A stretch of 64,000 nt of DNA, taken from NCBI RefSeq assembly GCF_020400605.1, contig NZ_JAINRD010000003.1, forward strand, positions 248,001 through 312,000, given 5' to 3'. The translations under genes and the position numbers were made by a program. Source of the stretch: Streptomyces aculeolatus. GTDB lineage: Bacteria; Actinomycetota; Actinomycetes; Streptomycetales; Streptomycetaceae. Within the stretch, counting starts at the first letter, position 1, and each line of letters opens with the position of its first letter. Positions 41,917 to 51,252 of the stretch are shown here, in pieces. The notes under the pieces are model-generated. The model searched no databases. It saw nothing but the letters and a program-made list of their open reading frames with translations, and had not been told where the DNA came from.

Positions 41917-43607
41917 GTCGGGCTCACCTTCCGCGCGAGCCGGCGCGCGATCGGCACGAGGGCCAGCAGGGCGGCGGCGCTGCCGGGCGCGCCGGCGCGG
42001 GCGGCGAGGGCGGACTGCAGCGGGATCATGGCGCGGATGCCGCCGCCGACGGCGCGCTGGGTGAGCTGCGGGCTGGGGTTGAGGGCGGCGTGCAGGTACG
42101 GGCGCACGGCGGTGGCGGCGTACGCGCCGGCGAGCAGGTCGCCGGGGGTGAGCGCCAGCCGGGGACCGCCGGGCGGCGGTGCGGCGGTGCCGGTCCCGGG
42201 GCGCGGCTCCGGCCCGGGATAGGGGTCGTTGCCGCGGCGCAGGGTGGCGGCGACGGCGGTGGTGACGGCGAGGCCGGCGAGCGGGACGGCCGTCGACCCG
42301 CCCTCCACTTCGCGGCGCGAGATCACGGTGACCGCGTAGGTGTGGACGCCGAGGAGGACGGCGGCGGCGAGCGGGCCGTCGGCGGCGGCCCGTCCGGTGC
42401 GGTCGCCGCCGGGCGGCGGGAGCGGGGTGGACGCCGCGGCGGGCGGGGGCGCGTCGCGTACGGCCGGTGCGGGTGCGCCGCGTACGAGCCCTGTGCGCCC
42501 GGTGCCCGCGGCCGGGGCGGCCTTGCGCGCCGCGCGGTCCTGCGTGGCCGCCGCGCCGAGGAGCAGGTCCAGGGTGCGGGCTGCGGCCATCGCGGCGGGG
42601 CCCGCGGGGGTGTTCTTCAGCTTCAGGTCGTACGCCCACACCGCCCCGGCGAGCGCGGTGGCCAGGGCGAGCGGGCGGCGGCCCGCGGCCGCGGCCAGTC
42701 CGAGGCTCGCCGCGGTCAGGGCGGCGGCAGCGGCCAGCGCGGCGCGGGGGGTGATGCGGCCGGAGGGCAGCGGGCGGTGCGGGCGCTCGACGGCGTCGAC
42801 GTCGCGGTCGGCGTAGTCGTTGAGCGCCATGCCCGCCTCGTAGAGGCAGAGGGAGGAGCCGATGGCCAGCGCGGTGCCGCGGTTGGGGCGCAGCCCGGCG
42901 GCGGCGGCGCCGGCGAGGGCGTCGCCGGGGACGGTGAACAGTGCGGAGACGCGGAGGAGTTCGACCCAGGCGCGCGCCCGGGCGGCCGTCGACGCGGGCT
43001 GTTTGCGCCCCTGGGCGCTGCGCGCCTGCGGCTCGGTCGGCCCGGCGGTACGCGGCCGGCGCAGCACGGCGCCGGGGACGGCGGCGGCGAGCAGCCCCAC
43101 TCCCCCGGCCGCGGCGGCGACGGCGACGGGCCCGCGGCGGGCCCCGACCGCGCCGCTGCCCCGCCGCACCTGCGCGACAGCCTCCGCGGCACCCGCGCCG
43201 GGCACGGCCGCGGGGACGGCGGCGGCCGGTGTGCCCCGCCTGCGGCGGACGGCGGCCCCGGCGCCCAGCGCGAGCGCCCCGGCCGCCCCGGCCAGCGCGG
43301 CGAGGGCCGACGGCCTGCGGGACGCCTGCGGCGTACGCCCGCGCCGGGCGGGCGCACCCGCGCCACTGCCCAACGCGCCCAGGGCGAGCAGCCCGGCGAA
43401 GCCGGCTGCCGCGGCGGCGGGCGCCGGCCCGCGGCCCCGCGCGGCGGCGACGGTGCCCAGCACCCCCGCACCGGCCACGCCCGCGCCCAGCGCGAACAGC
43501 CCGATGCCGCCGGGCCGCTTCGCGGCTGCCCGGCGGCGGGCTCCGGCGCTCGCCGGACTGCGGCCGCCGCCCGGCCGGGCGGCGTGCGTGCCCTTCTCCG
43601 CGCTCAT
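41913..43607 (-). CDS. eboC: UbiA-type prenyltransferase, EboC/SCO3242-like, with long N-terminal extension
   Basis: 564 residues, nearly twice the usual 300 or so. The C-terminal part from about 215 is a UbiA prenyltransferase: the Asp-rich motif NDYADRDVDAVERPHRPLP near 272, and YDLKLKNTPAGPAAMAAART as the second region. Residues 1-200 are Ala/Gly/Arg-rich with four hydrophobic stretches (for example GIGLFALGAGVAGAGVLG) separated by basic turns. The start is supported by the ATGA overlap with the synthase stop. The enzyme should attach a prenyl chain to a sugar- or cyclitol-derived acceptor in the membrane. Confidence 0.85.
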   Translation of the reverse strand: MSAEKGTHAARPGGGRSPASAGARRRAAAKRPGGIGLFALGAGVAGAGVLGTVAAARGRGPAPAAAAAGFAGLLALGALGSGAGAPARRGRTPQASRRPSALAALAGAAGALALGAGAAVRRRRGTPAAAVPAAVPGAGAAEAVAQVRRGSGAVGARRGPVAVAAAAGGVGLLAAAVPGAVLRRPRTAGPTEPQARSAQGRKQPASTAARARAWVELLRVSALFTVPGDALAGAAAAGLRPNRGTALAIGSSLCLYEAGMALNDYADRDVDAVERPHRPLPSGRITPRAALAAAAALTAASLGLAAAAGRRPLALATALAGAVWAYDLKLKNTPAGPAAMAAARTLDLLLGAAATQDRAARKAAPAAGTGRTGLVRGAPAPAVRDAPPPAAASTPLPPPGGDRTGRAAADGPLAAAVLLGVHTYAVTVISRREVEGGSTAVPLAGLAVTTAVAATLRRGNDPYPGPEPRPGTGTAAPPPGGPRLALTPGDLLAGAYAATAVRPYLHAALNPSPQLTQRAVGGGIRAMIPLQSALAARAGAPGSAAALLALVPIARRLARKVSPT

Positions 43608-44755
43608 CGCGGCACCCGCAGGCTCTCCGCGACCGCCAGCAACTCGCGCCACTGGTCGGCGAGTCCGGGCGGGCCGCCGTCCGGGTCCTTGAAGAAGAAC
43701 CCGAGGCCCGGCACCGGACCCGACATCCCGGTCTCGTGGGCGCGGGCGACGATCCGGACGAGGTCGAGGACCAGCGGCGCGGCGAGCGCGGAGTCGCAGC
43801 CCTGCCAGATGGTCTGCAGCACCATGCGGGTGCCGAGGAAGCCGTCGAAGACGACGTGGTCCCAGGCGGTCTTCCAGTCGCCGAGGGCCGGGACGTCGTC
43901 GATGTGCACCTCGCCGTCGACGCCGGCGCCGAGGGAGTCGGCGAGCACCCGCTCCTTGCCGACGTTCTTGGCCGCCGCGGCGGCCGGGTCGCCGGCCAGG
44001 TTGGCGCCGTCGCCGCCGCCGAGGAGGTTGCTGCCCGACCAGGCGCGTACCTCCAGCGCGCGCTGGAGGAACATCGGCGCGAGCACCGAACGCAGCAGCG
44101 TCTGGCCGGTCTTGCCGTCGCGGCCCGCGTACGGCAGGCCGGAGGCGGCGGCGGCCTCGCGCAGCCGGGGGTGGTGCAGGCCGGTGGAGGGGGTGAAGTT
44201 GACGTAGGAGCAGCCGGCCCTGAGGGCGGCGGCGGCGTAGCAGGAGGAGGCGGGCAGCGCGTCGCCCGTGGCGACCGGCTCGGTGGAGGCGACGTTGACA
44301 ACGACGGCGCGGGCGAGGTTGCGGCGGCGTACGAAGTCGGTGATGTCGGCCGCGTACGAGTCGATCAGCGCGTCCTCGTCGTACGGCTCGCCGGGCTCCG
44401 GGCCGCCGGTCCGTATCTCCTCGTCGGCGGCGGCCAGTTCGGCGCCGACGGCGGCGGGCAGGCCGTGCGGGAGCACGCCGCCGGCGGCGAGTTCGTCGGC
44501 GCGCTTGGGCAGCGGGGTGCAGGCCACGTCGTGGCCGCCGAACACCAGCCGGCCGGGGGCCGGCAGTCCGCAGTCGGCGAACGGCGGGGTCTCGGTGACC
44601 ATGCCGGTCGCGGGGTGGAGTCCGGCGGCCAGGGCGGCGCAGCCGGTGATCACGGTCGTGGCGACGGAGCCGCGGGCGCCGATGAGCCAGACGCCGGTAT
44701 CGGCCGTCGCCGGGGTCGCCGGTTGCGGAGCTGTGTGTTGTGGATGGACCGTCAC
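43604..44755 (-). CDS. Myo-inositol-1-phosphate synthase family protein
   Basis: 383 residues from a GTG with a GGGAGG RBS. NAD-binding start GVWLIGARGSVATTVITG, then VVVNVASTEP, FTPSTGLHHP, GRDGKTGQTLLRSV (active-site loop), SGSNLLGGGDG and KERVLADSLG. The enzyme class converts glucose-6-phosphate to inositol-1-phosphate by oxidation, aldol cyclisation and reduction. It is the first gene of the Ebo-type operon, where cyanobacterial clusters have EboD, a dehydroquinate-synthase-like cyclase. It may use a different sugar phosphate. Confidence 0.9.
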   Translation of the reverse strand: MTVHPQHTAPQPATPATADTGVWLIGARGSVATTVITGCAALAAGLHPATGMVTETPPFADCGLPAPGRLVFGGHDVACTPLPKRADELAAGGVLPHGLPAAVGAELAAADEEIRTGGPEPGEPYDEDALIDSYAADITDFVRRRNLARAVVVNVASTEPVATGDALPASSCYAAAALRAGCSYVNFTPSTGLHHPRLREAAAASGLPYAGRDGKTGQTLLRSVLAPMFLQRALEVRAWSGSNLLGGGDGANLAGDPAAAAAKNVGKERVLADSLGAGVDGEVHIDDVPALGDWKTAWDHVVFDGFLGTRMVLQTIWQGCDSALAAPLVLDLVRIVARAHETGMSGPVPGLGFFFKDPDGGPPGLADQWRELLAVAESLRVPR

Positions 44756-44799
44756 GGCTGCTGCCTCCCACGTGTGTTCAGTTCAGATGCACGGTGCGC

Positions 44800-44835
44800 C
44801 CGCGGGCGGGAGGCGTCGTGACCTCCCGCCCGCGG
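44800..44835 (-). terminator. Hairpin terminator between the ThuA-DUF1080 gene and the synthase gene
   Basis: A 14-bp perfect stem (inner arms CGCGGGCGGGAGG/CCTCCCGCCCGCG) with an 8-nt loop, 4 nt after the ThuA-DUF1080 stop. It marks the end of the ribose-type module and the start of a separate Ebo operon. Confidence 0.75.
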
Positions 44836-44838
44836 CGT

Positions 44839-46167
44839 TCACGGGAGATCCTTGACCAGGATGTTGCGGAACGACACCTGGTCGTCGGCACCGTGGTTTT
44901 GGATCCCGATATGTCCGTCCGCGAGGCTGCGGGCGGGGTCGGTGTTGGTGAAGTCGTTGATCTTCACGTCGTTGAGCCAGATCTGCAGGTGCTCACCCTC
45001 GACGCGCAGCTCGAAGGTGTTCCACTCCCCCGGCGGGTTGAGCGCCTCGTCACGTGCGGCGATGTCGGCGGACTGGAAGCCGTAGACGGCTCCCGTGGTG
45101 CGGTCCGGGGAGTCGGTGGCGTCGATCTGGATCTCGTAGCCGTTGTTCACGGCGGACCAGGGGTCGTCGGACGGCGGGAACCCGATGAAGACGCCGGAGT
45201 TGTCGTCGCCCTCCATGCGCCAGTCGAGCTTGAGGGAGTACGAGGTGAACTCCCTGGCCTCGTACCACAGCATGCCCATGCCCCCTTCCGAGGTCAGGGT
45301 GCCGTCCTCCAGGCGGAACGAGCCGGGACCGGCCTGCTTCCAGCCTTCCGTGGAGGTGCCGTCGAAGATCGGAGTGTAGTCGCTCTCGGCCGAACTGCAG
45401 TCCGACTCGACGGCCCCGACGGCGTACTGGATGCCGCCGAGCAGATGGGTGCGGAACTCCGGCTCCGCGTACGACTCCTTGGTGTGGCCGAGGCCCGTGT
45501 AGAAGGACCGGCCGCTCTCGTAGGTCTGGCACCAGGAGATGGGGTGGTCGCCGCCCATGTTGCCGCCGCTGTACGAGCCCTCGTCGAGGGTCGCCAGGAC
45601 GCGGGCCTGCTCGCGCGGGTTGGTGCGGTAGTTGTACCACTCGTCGGTGCGCACCCACTCGTCGCCCAGGTGCGCGGTGGCCGGGTGGTCGTGGTCCTCG
45701 ACCTTGACCGTGGCCTGCTGGATCTGCGGGTGCGAGTCGAAGTACGCGCCGACGAGGCCGCCGTAGAACGGCCAGTCGTACTCGGTGTCGGCGGCGGCGT
45801 GCACGCCGACGTAGCCGCCGCCCGCGCGCACGTAGTCCTCGAAGGCCCGCTGCTGGCTGTCGTCGAGTACGTCGCCGGTGGTGGAGAGGAAGACGACGGC
45901 GTCGTACTGCTGGAGGTTGCCGGGGGTGAACGCCCCGGCGTCCTCGGTGGTGTCGACGGTGAAGCCGTTGTCGGCGCCGAGCTGCTGGATGGTGGCGATG
46001 CCGTCGGGGATGGAGTCGTGGCGGAAGCCGGCGGTCTTGGAGAAGACGAGCACGTGCTCGCCCTCCACCTTCTCCGTGGGCTTCTCGGCGACGGCGGAGG
46101 TGTTCATGGCCACGGTGGTGAGCAAGACGGCCGCCGCCGCGAGGGCGATGCGTCCGGGAGCTTTCAT
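44839..46167 (-). CDS. Secreted ThuA plus DUF1080 (3-keto-disaccharide hydrolase) protein
   Basis: 442 residues from the ATG at 46167. Sec signal to about residue 28; ThuA domain at 38-250 (LVFSKTAGFRHDSIPDG, GGGYVGVHAAADTEYDWPF, HPISWCQTYESGRSFYTGLGH); DUF1080 domain at about 262-442 (FDGTSTEGWKQAG, MLWYEAREFTSYSLKLDWR, NNGYEIQI, WNTFELRVEGEHLQIWLND). DUF1080 members hydrolyse 3-keto-glycosides and ThuA is linked to 3-keto-trehalose use. It should act outside the cell, after the sugar dehydrogenase encoded just upstream. Confidence 0.9.
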   Translation of the reverse strand: MKAPGRIALAAAAVLLTTVAMNTSAVAEKPTEKVEGEHVLVFSKTAGFRHDSIPDGIATIQQLGADNGFTVDTTEDAGAFTPGNLQQYDAVVFLSTTGDVLDDSQQRAFEDYVRAGGGYVGVHAAADTEYDWPFYGGLVGAYFDSHPQIQQATVKVEDHDHPATAHLGDEWVRTDEWYNYRTNPREQARVLATLDEGSYSGGNMGGDHPISWCQTYESGRSFYTGLGHTKESYAEPEFRTHLLGGIQYAVGAVESDCSSAESDYTPIFDGTSTEGWKQAGPGSFRLEDGTLTSEGGMGMLWYEAREFTSYSLKLDWRMEGDDNSGVFIGFPPSDDPWSAVNNGYEIQIDATDSPDRTTGAVYGFQSADIAARDEALNPPGEWNTFELRVEGEHLQIWLNDVKINDFTNTDPARSLADGHIGIQNHGADDQVSFRNILVKDLP

Positions 46168-46200
46168 GGGGGCGCTCCTTCGAGGGTCTCGTCGGGTGGA

Positions 46201-46228
46201 CGCCCCGCCGGCCGGAGCCGGCGGGGCG
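46201..46228 (-). terminator. Hairpin between the sugar dehydrogenase and ThuA-DUF1080 genes
   Basis: Perfect 12-bp stem CGCCCCGCCGGC/GCCGGCGGGGCG with tetraloop CGGA in the 71-nt gap. It may end or weaken transcription from the upstream gene, or protect its 3' end. Confidence 0.65.
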
Positions 46229-46238
46229 GTGGGGGGAG

Positions 46239-48698
46239 CTATCCGGTGGTGAGGGTGAAGTCGTCGACGTCGTACAGCGCGTCCGTGCCGCTGCCGGCGA
46301 AGACGAGGTAGAGCTTCGTGGTGCCGTCCGGGGCGCCCGACAGGGGTGCCGTGACGTCCTCGAACGTGTCCCATCCGCCGGTGACCGGCACCTCGGTGGA
46401 GCCGAGGAGCGTCCCGTCGGGGGCGCCCGCGCGCACTTCGAGGGTGCCGCCGGCGCCGGCGGAGGAGATCCGGGCGGTCAGCTGGGTGGCGTCGGACAGG
46501 ACCCAGGGCTCGAAGGCGATCCAGTCGCCGGCGTTGATGTCGCCGACGGTCTTGCCGCCGTTGGCCGCGGGCTTGTTCTGCGGCGCGACGCCCTCGGAGC
46601 TGTCGTAGTGCTCGGCCTGGCGGTGCTTGGGCTGCAGCTTGGCCTGGTCGGTCCCGGTCAGGGCGCCCTGGCCGCCGCCTCCGCCGTCGGTGTACGTGGC
46701 GGTCAGGCCGCCGTAGAGGTTGGCGTTGGGGTCGTGCTCGCCGTCCGCGGCGGTCTTCAGCGTGCCGCTGCAGCCGTTGGCGCTGGTCATCTCGTGGCCG
46801 TGGGAGTCGTGGCCGAGGATGTACGCGACCCGGACCCTGGTGCAGTCGACGGTCTCGTCCTCCGGGTCGGTGACGGTGACCTCGAAGGGCACGTCGTCGC
46901 CGAAGGAGAAGGACTGGCCGTCCTGCGGCAGGCTCAGGGCCACGGTGGGCGCGGTGTTGCCGACGGTGATCTGCACGTTGGCGCTGCCGGTGAGGCCGTC
47001 GGGGTCGGTGGCGGTCAGGGTGACGTTGTACGTGCCGTTCTCGGCGTACGTGTGCGAGGGGTCGGCCTCGTCGGAGGTGGCGCCGTCGCCGAAGTCCCAG
47101 GCGTAGGTCAGGTCGGTGCTGTCGGGGTCGGTGGTGCCGGCCGAGGAGAACTTCACGGCCAGGGGCGCCTGTCCCGAGGTCTTGTCGGCGCCGGCCTCGG
47201 CGACGGGCGAGGCGCCGCCGGTCATGTTCTCGATGCGGTAGAGGGCGGAGTTCTCGTCGCCGCCGAAGTAGCCGGTGCCGTAGTCGAGGACGTAGAGGGC
47301 GCCGTCGGGGCCGAAGTCCATGTCCATGACCTGCGTGCCGGACCAGGGGAAGTCGTTGATGGCGGAGACGGTGCCGTCGTCGCCCTGCTCGATCCGCTTG
47401 ATCCACTTGCGGCCGAACTCGCCGGCGAAGAAGTTCCCTTCGTATTCGGCGGGGAAGGCGACGGCGGAGCCGTCGTCGACCTCCTCCTGGCGGAAGACGG
47501 GGCCGCCCATCGGGGACTCGGAGCCGTTGCCGAACTCGGGGACGGAGTCGCCGTCGTAGGGGATCCACGCGGCCTGGGCCGGCGGCAGTTCGGTCAGGCC
47601 GGTGTTGTGCGGCGAGTTGTTGACGGGCGCGCCGCAGTCGAACGCGTCGCCGGAGGCGCCGGAGCCGAAGTCGTAGTCGCGGTAGGCGTCGTTGTCGCCG
47701 GTGCAGTACGGCCAGCCGAAGTTGCCGGCCTCGGTGATCCGGGCGAACTCGACCTGGCCCGCGGGGCCGCGGGTGTCGCTCGCGGTCCCGGCGTCGGGGC
47801 CGTAGTCGCCGACGTAGACGGTGCCGGTGGGCTTGTCGACGCTGAGCCGGAACGGGTTGCGGAAGCCCATGGCGTAGATCTCGGGACGCGTCTTGTCGGT
47901 GCCGGGCGCGAAGAGGTTGCCGGCGGGGATGTCGTACGAGCCGTCCGCGTTGACCTTGATCCGCAGCACCTTGCCGCGCAGGTCGTTGGTGTTCGCCGAG
48001 CTGCGCTGGGCGTCGAACGCGGGGTTGCGCGTGTCCCGTTCGTCGATGGGCGTGTAGCCGTCGGAGGCGAACGGGTTGGTGTCGTCGCCGGTGGACAGGT
48101 AGAGGTTGCCCTCGGCGTCGAAGTCGATGTCGCCGCCGACGTGGCAGCACAGGCCGCGGGAGGCGGGCACGTCCAGGACCGCCTTCTCGCTGCCGGTGTC
48201 GAGGGTGCCGTCGTCGTTGAGTACGAACCGGGAGAGCCGGTTGACGCCGTCGAACGGGGCGAAGTCGGCGGCGCTGCCGTCGGAGGGGGCGTCGCCGCCG
48301 GGGGTGTCGAGGGGCGGGGCGTAGTAGAGGTAGACGAACCGGTTCTGCTCGAAGCCCGGGTCGACCCCGACGCCCTGGAGGCCCTCCTCGTCGTGGTTGT
48401 AGACGGCCAGCTTGCCGGCGACCTTGGTCGTACCGGCGGCGTCCGTCAGCCGGACCGTGCCGTCGCGCGAGGTGTGCAGCACGGACCGGTCGGGCAGCAC
48501 GGCCATGGTCATCGGCTCGCCCATCTCCGGCTCGCCCTTGGCCAGCGTCACCTGCTGGAACTCCGCCGCCGCCGGGGCCGGGTGGTCGTGGCCGGGATGC
48601 GCGGCACCGGTGGCGGACGTGCTCAGCACGAGGGCGGGCACGGCCAGCAGGGCCGCCGCCGTCCTCGTGATCGTTCTCCGGATCTTTCTGGTGTGCAC
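46239..48698 (-). CDS. Secreted PQQ-type sugar dehydrogenase with PKD and CBM6 domains
   Basis: 819 residues from a GTG with an AGGAGAG RBS. Signal peptide to about 33, then a glucose/sorbosone dehydrogenase propeller (about 45-500; EEGLQGVGVDPGF, RGLCCHVGGDIDFDAEGN, FRNPFRLSVD), a PKD domain (about 503-583; YAWDFGDGATS), an Ig-like linker, and a C-terminal CBM6-like carbohydrate-binding domain (about 689-819). It matches the middle of the protein at 9794-13867 without ThuA, LamG and the helical tail. It should oxidise sugars or glycosides outside the cell. Confidence 0.9.
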   Translation of the reverse strand: MHTRKIRRTITRTAAALLAVPALVLSTSATGAAHPGHDHPAPAAAEFQQVTLAKGEPEMGEPMTMAVLPDRSVLHTSRDGTVRLTDAAGTTKVAGKLAVYNHDEEGLQGVGVDPGFEQNRFVYLYYAPPLDTPGGDAPSDGSAADFAPFDGVNRLSRFVLNDDGTLDTGSEKAVLDVPASRGLCCHVGGDIDFDAEGNLYLSTGDDTNPFASDGYTPIDERDTRNPAFDAQRSSANTNDLRGKVLRIKVNADGSYDIPAGNLFAPGTDKTRPEIYAMGFRNPFRLSVDKPTGTVYVGDYGPDAGTASDTRGPAGQVEFARITEAGNFGWPYCTGDNDAYRDYDFGSGASGDAFDCGAPVNNSPHNTGLTELPPAQAAWIPYDGDSVPEFGNGSESPMGGPVFRQEEVDDGSAVAFPAEYEGNFFAGEFGRKWIKRIEQGDDGTVSAINDFPWSGTQVMDMDFGPDGALYVLDYGTGYFGGDENSALYRIENMTGGASPVAEAGADKTSGQAPLAVKFSSAGTTDPDSTDLTYAWDFGDGATSDEADPSHTYAENGTYNVTLTATDPDGLTGSANVQITVGNTAPTVALSLPQDGQSFSFGDDVPFEVTVTDPEDETVDCTRVRVAYILGHDSHGHEMTSANGCSGTLKTAADGEHDPNANLYGGLTATYTDGGGGGQGALTGTDQAKLQPKHRQAEHYDSSEGVAPQNKPAANGGKTVGDINAGDWIAFEPWVLSDATQLTARISSAGAGGTLEVRAGAPDGTLLGSTEVPVTGGWDTFEDVTAPLSGAPDGTTKLYLVFAGSGTDALYDVDDFTLTTG

Positions 48699-48840
48699 CT
48701 GATCTCTCCTGCCGAGAGTGGGGGGTTTATGTCAGGGACATCACAGGAACGTAACCGCCTTTTGCAGGATAGAGAAGCCCTTTGACAGGACTTCAGTTGT
48801 CTTCATCCTTGATGCGGACAAAGTGTTCCCGGAACATGCC

Positions 48841-48881
48841 GGAGCGGCCCGGCGGCAGGTGCCACCGCCGGGCTGCGCTCC
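48841..48881 (-). terminator. Hairpin terminator after the isomerase gene
   Basis: GGAGCG-GCCCGGCGG pairs with CCGCCGGGC-tg-CGCTCC: 15 bp with one 2-nt bulge and a 9-nt loop, 14 nt after the isomerase stop. The secreted dehydrogenase downstream therefore probably has its own promoter in 48699-48840; I see no confident -35/-10 pair there. Confidence 0.7.
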
Positions 48882-48895
48882 CCGCCGCGACGGCG

Positions 48896-49897
<1,002 letters not shown>

Positions 49898-49955
49898 CGT
49901 GCGCTGCCTCTTTCTCCGGAGGGCCTCCGGGGGTGGTCGGCTGATCCTGGTGGGG

Positions 49956-51161
49956 TCAGGGGGCTTGGTCGGGTTGCGTCACGGGCGTGTAGACGGCGTT
50001 CTTCGCCGCGCTCTCCTCGACGGCCGCCAGCACCCGCTGCACCTGCAGCCCGTCCGCGAAGGACGGCGCGGGCTGGGAGCCGGCGGCGATGGCGTGGACG
50101 AGGTCGCGGGCCTGGTGCACGAAGGTGTGCTCGTACCCGAGGCCGTGGCCCGGCGGCCACCACGCCTCCAGGTACGGGTGCTCCGGCTCGGTGACCAGGA
50201 CCCGCCGGAAGCCGGCGGTCTCGGCCGGCTCCGCCTGGTCGTGCAGCTGGAGCTCGTTGAGCCGCTCCAGGTCGAAGGAGAGCGAGCCCGACTCGCCGTT
50301 CAGCTCCACCGACAGGGCGTTCTTGCGGCCCGCGGCCATCCGGCTGACCTCGAAGGACGCCAGCGCGCCCGACGCCATCCGGCCGGTGAACAGGGCGGCG
50401 TCGTCCACCGTGACCGGACCGCGCTCGCCGCCGCCGGCGGCCGCGCCGGAGAGCCCCGCCGCCGCGGACGGCAGCGGCCGCTCCTTGACGAACGTCTCGG
50501 TCTGCGCCGAGACGCCGACCAGCGGCTCGCCGGTCAGGAACTGCGCCAGGTCGACGATGTGCGCGCCGAGGTCGCCGAGCGCCCCGGAGCCCGCCTTCTC
50601 CCGCTGCATCCGCCAGGCGAGCGGAAACTCCGGGTCGACGAGCCAGTCCTGCAGGTACGTCACACGCACGTGCCGCAGCGCACCCAGCCGGCCGCGGGCG
50701 ATCAGCTCGCGCGCGTACGCCAGTGCCGGCACCCGGCGGTAGTTGAAGCCGACCATGGCCAGCTGCCCGCGCTCCCGTGCCCGCGCCGCGGCACCGGCCA
50801 TCTCCTCGGCCTCGGCGACGGTGTTGGCGAGCGGCTTCTCGCACAGCACGTGCTTGCCCGCCTCCAGCGCGGCGATGGCGATCTCCGCGTGGCTGTCGCC
50901 CGGCGTGCAGACGTCGACGAGCTGCACGTCGTCCCGGGTGATGAGCCGGCGCCAGTCGGTCTCCGCGGCGGCCCAGCCCATTCGCCGGGCCGCGGTGGCC
51001 ACCTTGTCCTCGTCGCGGCCGCAGATCGCGGCCATGACGGGGGTCAGCGGAAGGTCGAAGACCCGGGCGGCGGTCCGCCAGCCCTGCGAATGGGCCGCCC
51101 CCATGAACGCGTAGCCGACCATGCCGACCCCGAGCGCGGGTGCGGTCGTGTCGTGGGACAT
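49956..51161 (-). CDS. Gfo/Idh/MocA-family oxidoreductase, ribose-type module
   Basis: 401 residues. Rossmann motif [14 protein letters not shown], the [20 protein letters not shown] segment and the conserved CEKPLANT (Lys in the active site), then [18 protein letters not shown] with the active-site Asp/His. It oxidises or reduces sugar hydroxyls with NAD(P). It follows the binding-protein gene by 91 nt and is functionally parallel to the oxidoreductase at 20151-21281. Confidence 0.93.
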   Translation of the reverse strand: MSHDTTAPALGVGMVGYAFMGAAHSQGWRTAARVFDLPLTPVMAAICGRDEDKVATAARRMGWAAAETDWRRLITRDDVQLVDVCTPGDSHAEIAIAALEAGKHVLCEKPLANTVAEAEEMAGAAARARERGQLAMVGFNYRRVPALAYARELIARGRLGALRHVRVTYLQDWLVDPEFPLAWRMQREKAGSGALGDLGAHIVDLAQFLTGEPLVGVSAQTETFVKERPLPSAAAGLSGAAAGGGERGPVTVDDAALFTGRMASGALASFEVSRMAAGRKNALSVELNGESGSLSFDLERLNELQLHDQAEPAETAGFRRVLVTEPEHPYLEAWWPPGHGLGYEHTFVHQARDLVHAIAAGSQPAPSFADGLQVQRVLAAVEESAAKNAVYTPVTQPDQAP

Positions 51162-51252
51162 AGAACTCCTTGTCAGTAGGCTGCTTCCGGCGCGCCGCAG
51201 CGGTCGTTCCGGGTTCCGGAAGGACGCTGCGGCTCCTGGCGCTGGATTCCCG

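Noticed and set aside
48778..48810. A 21-codon minus-strand frame in the spacer before the sugar dehydrogenase gene
   Set aside because: No spaced RBS and no recognisable features; too short to support.
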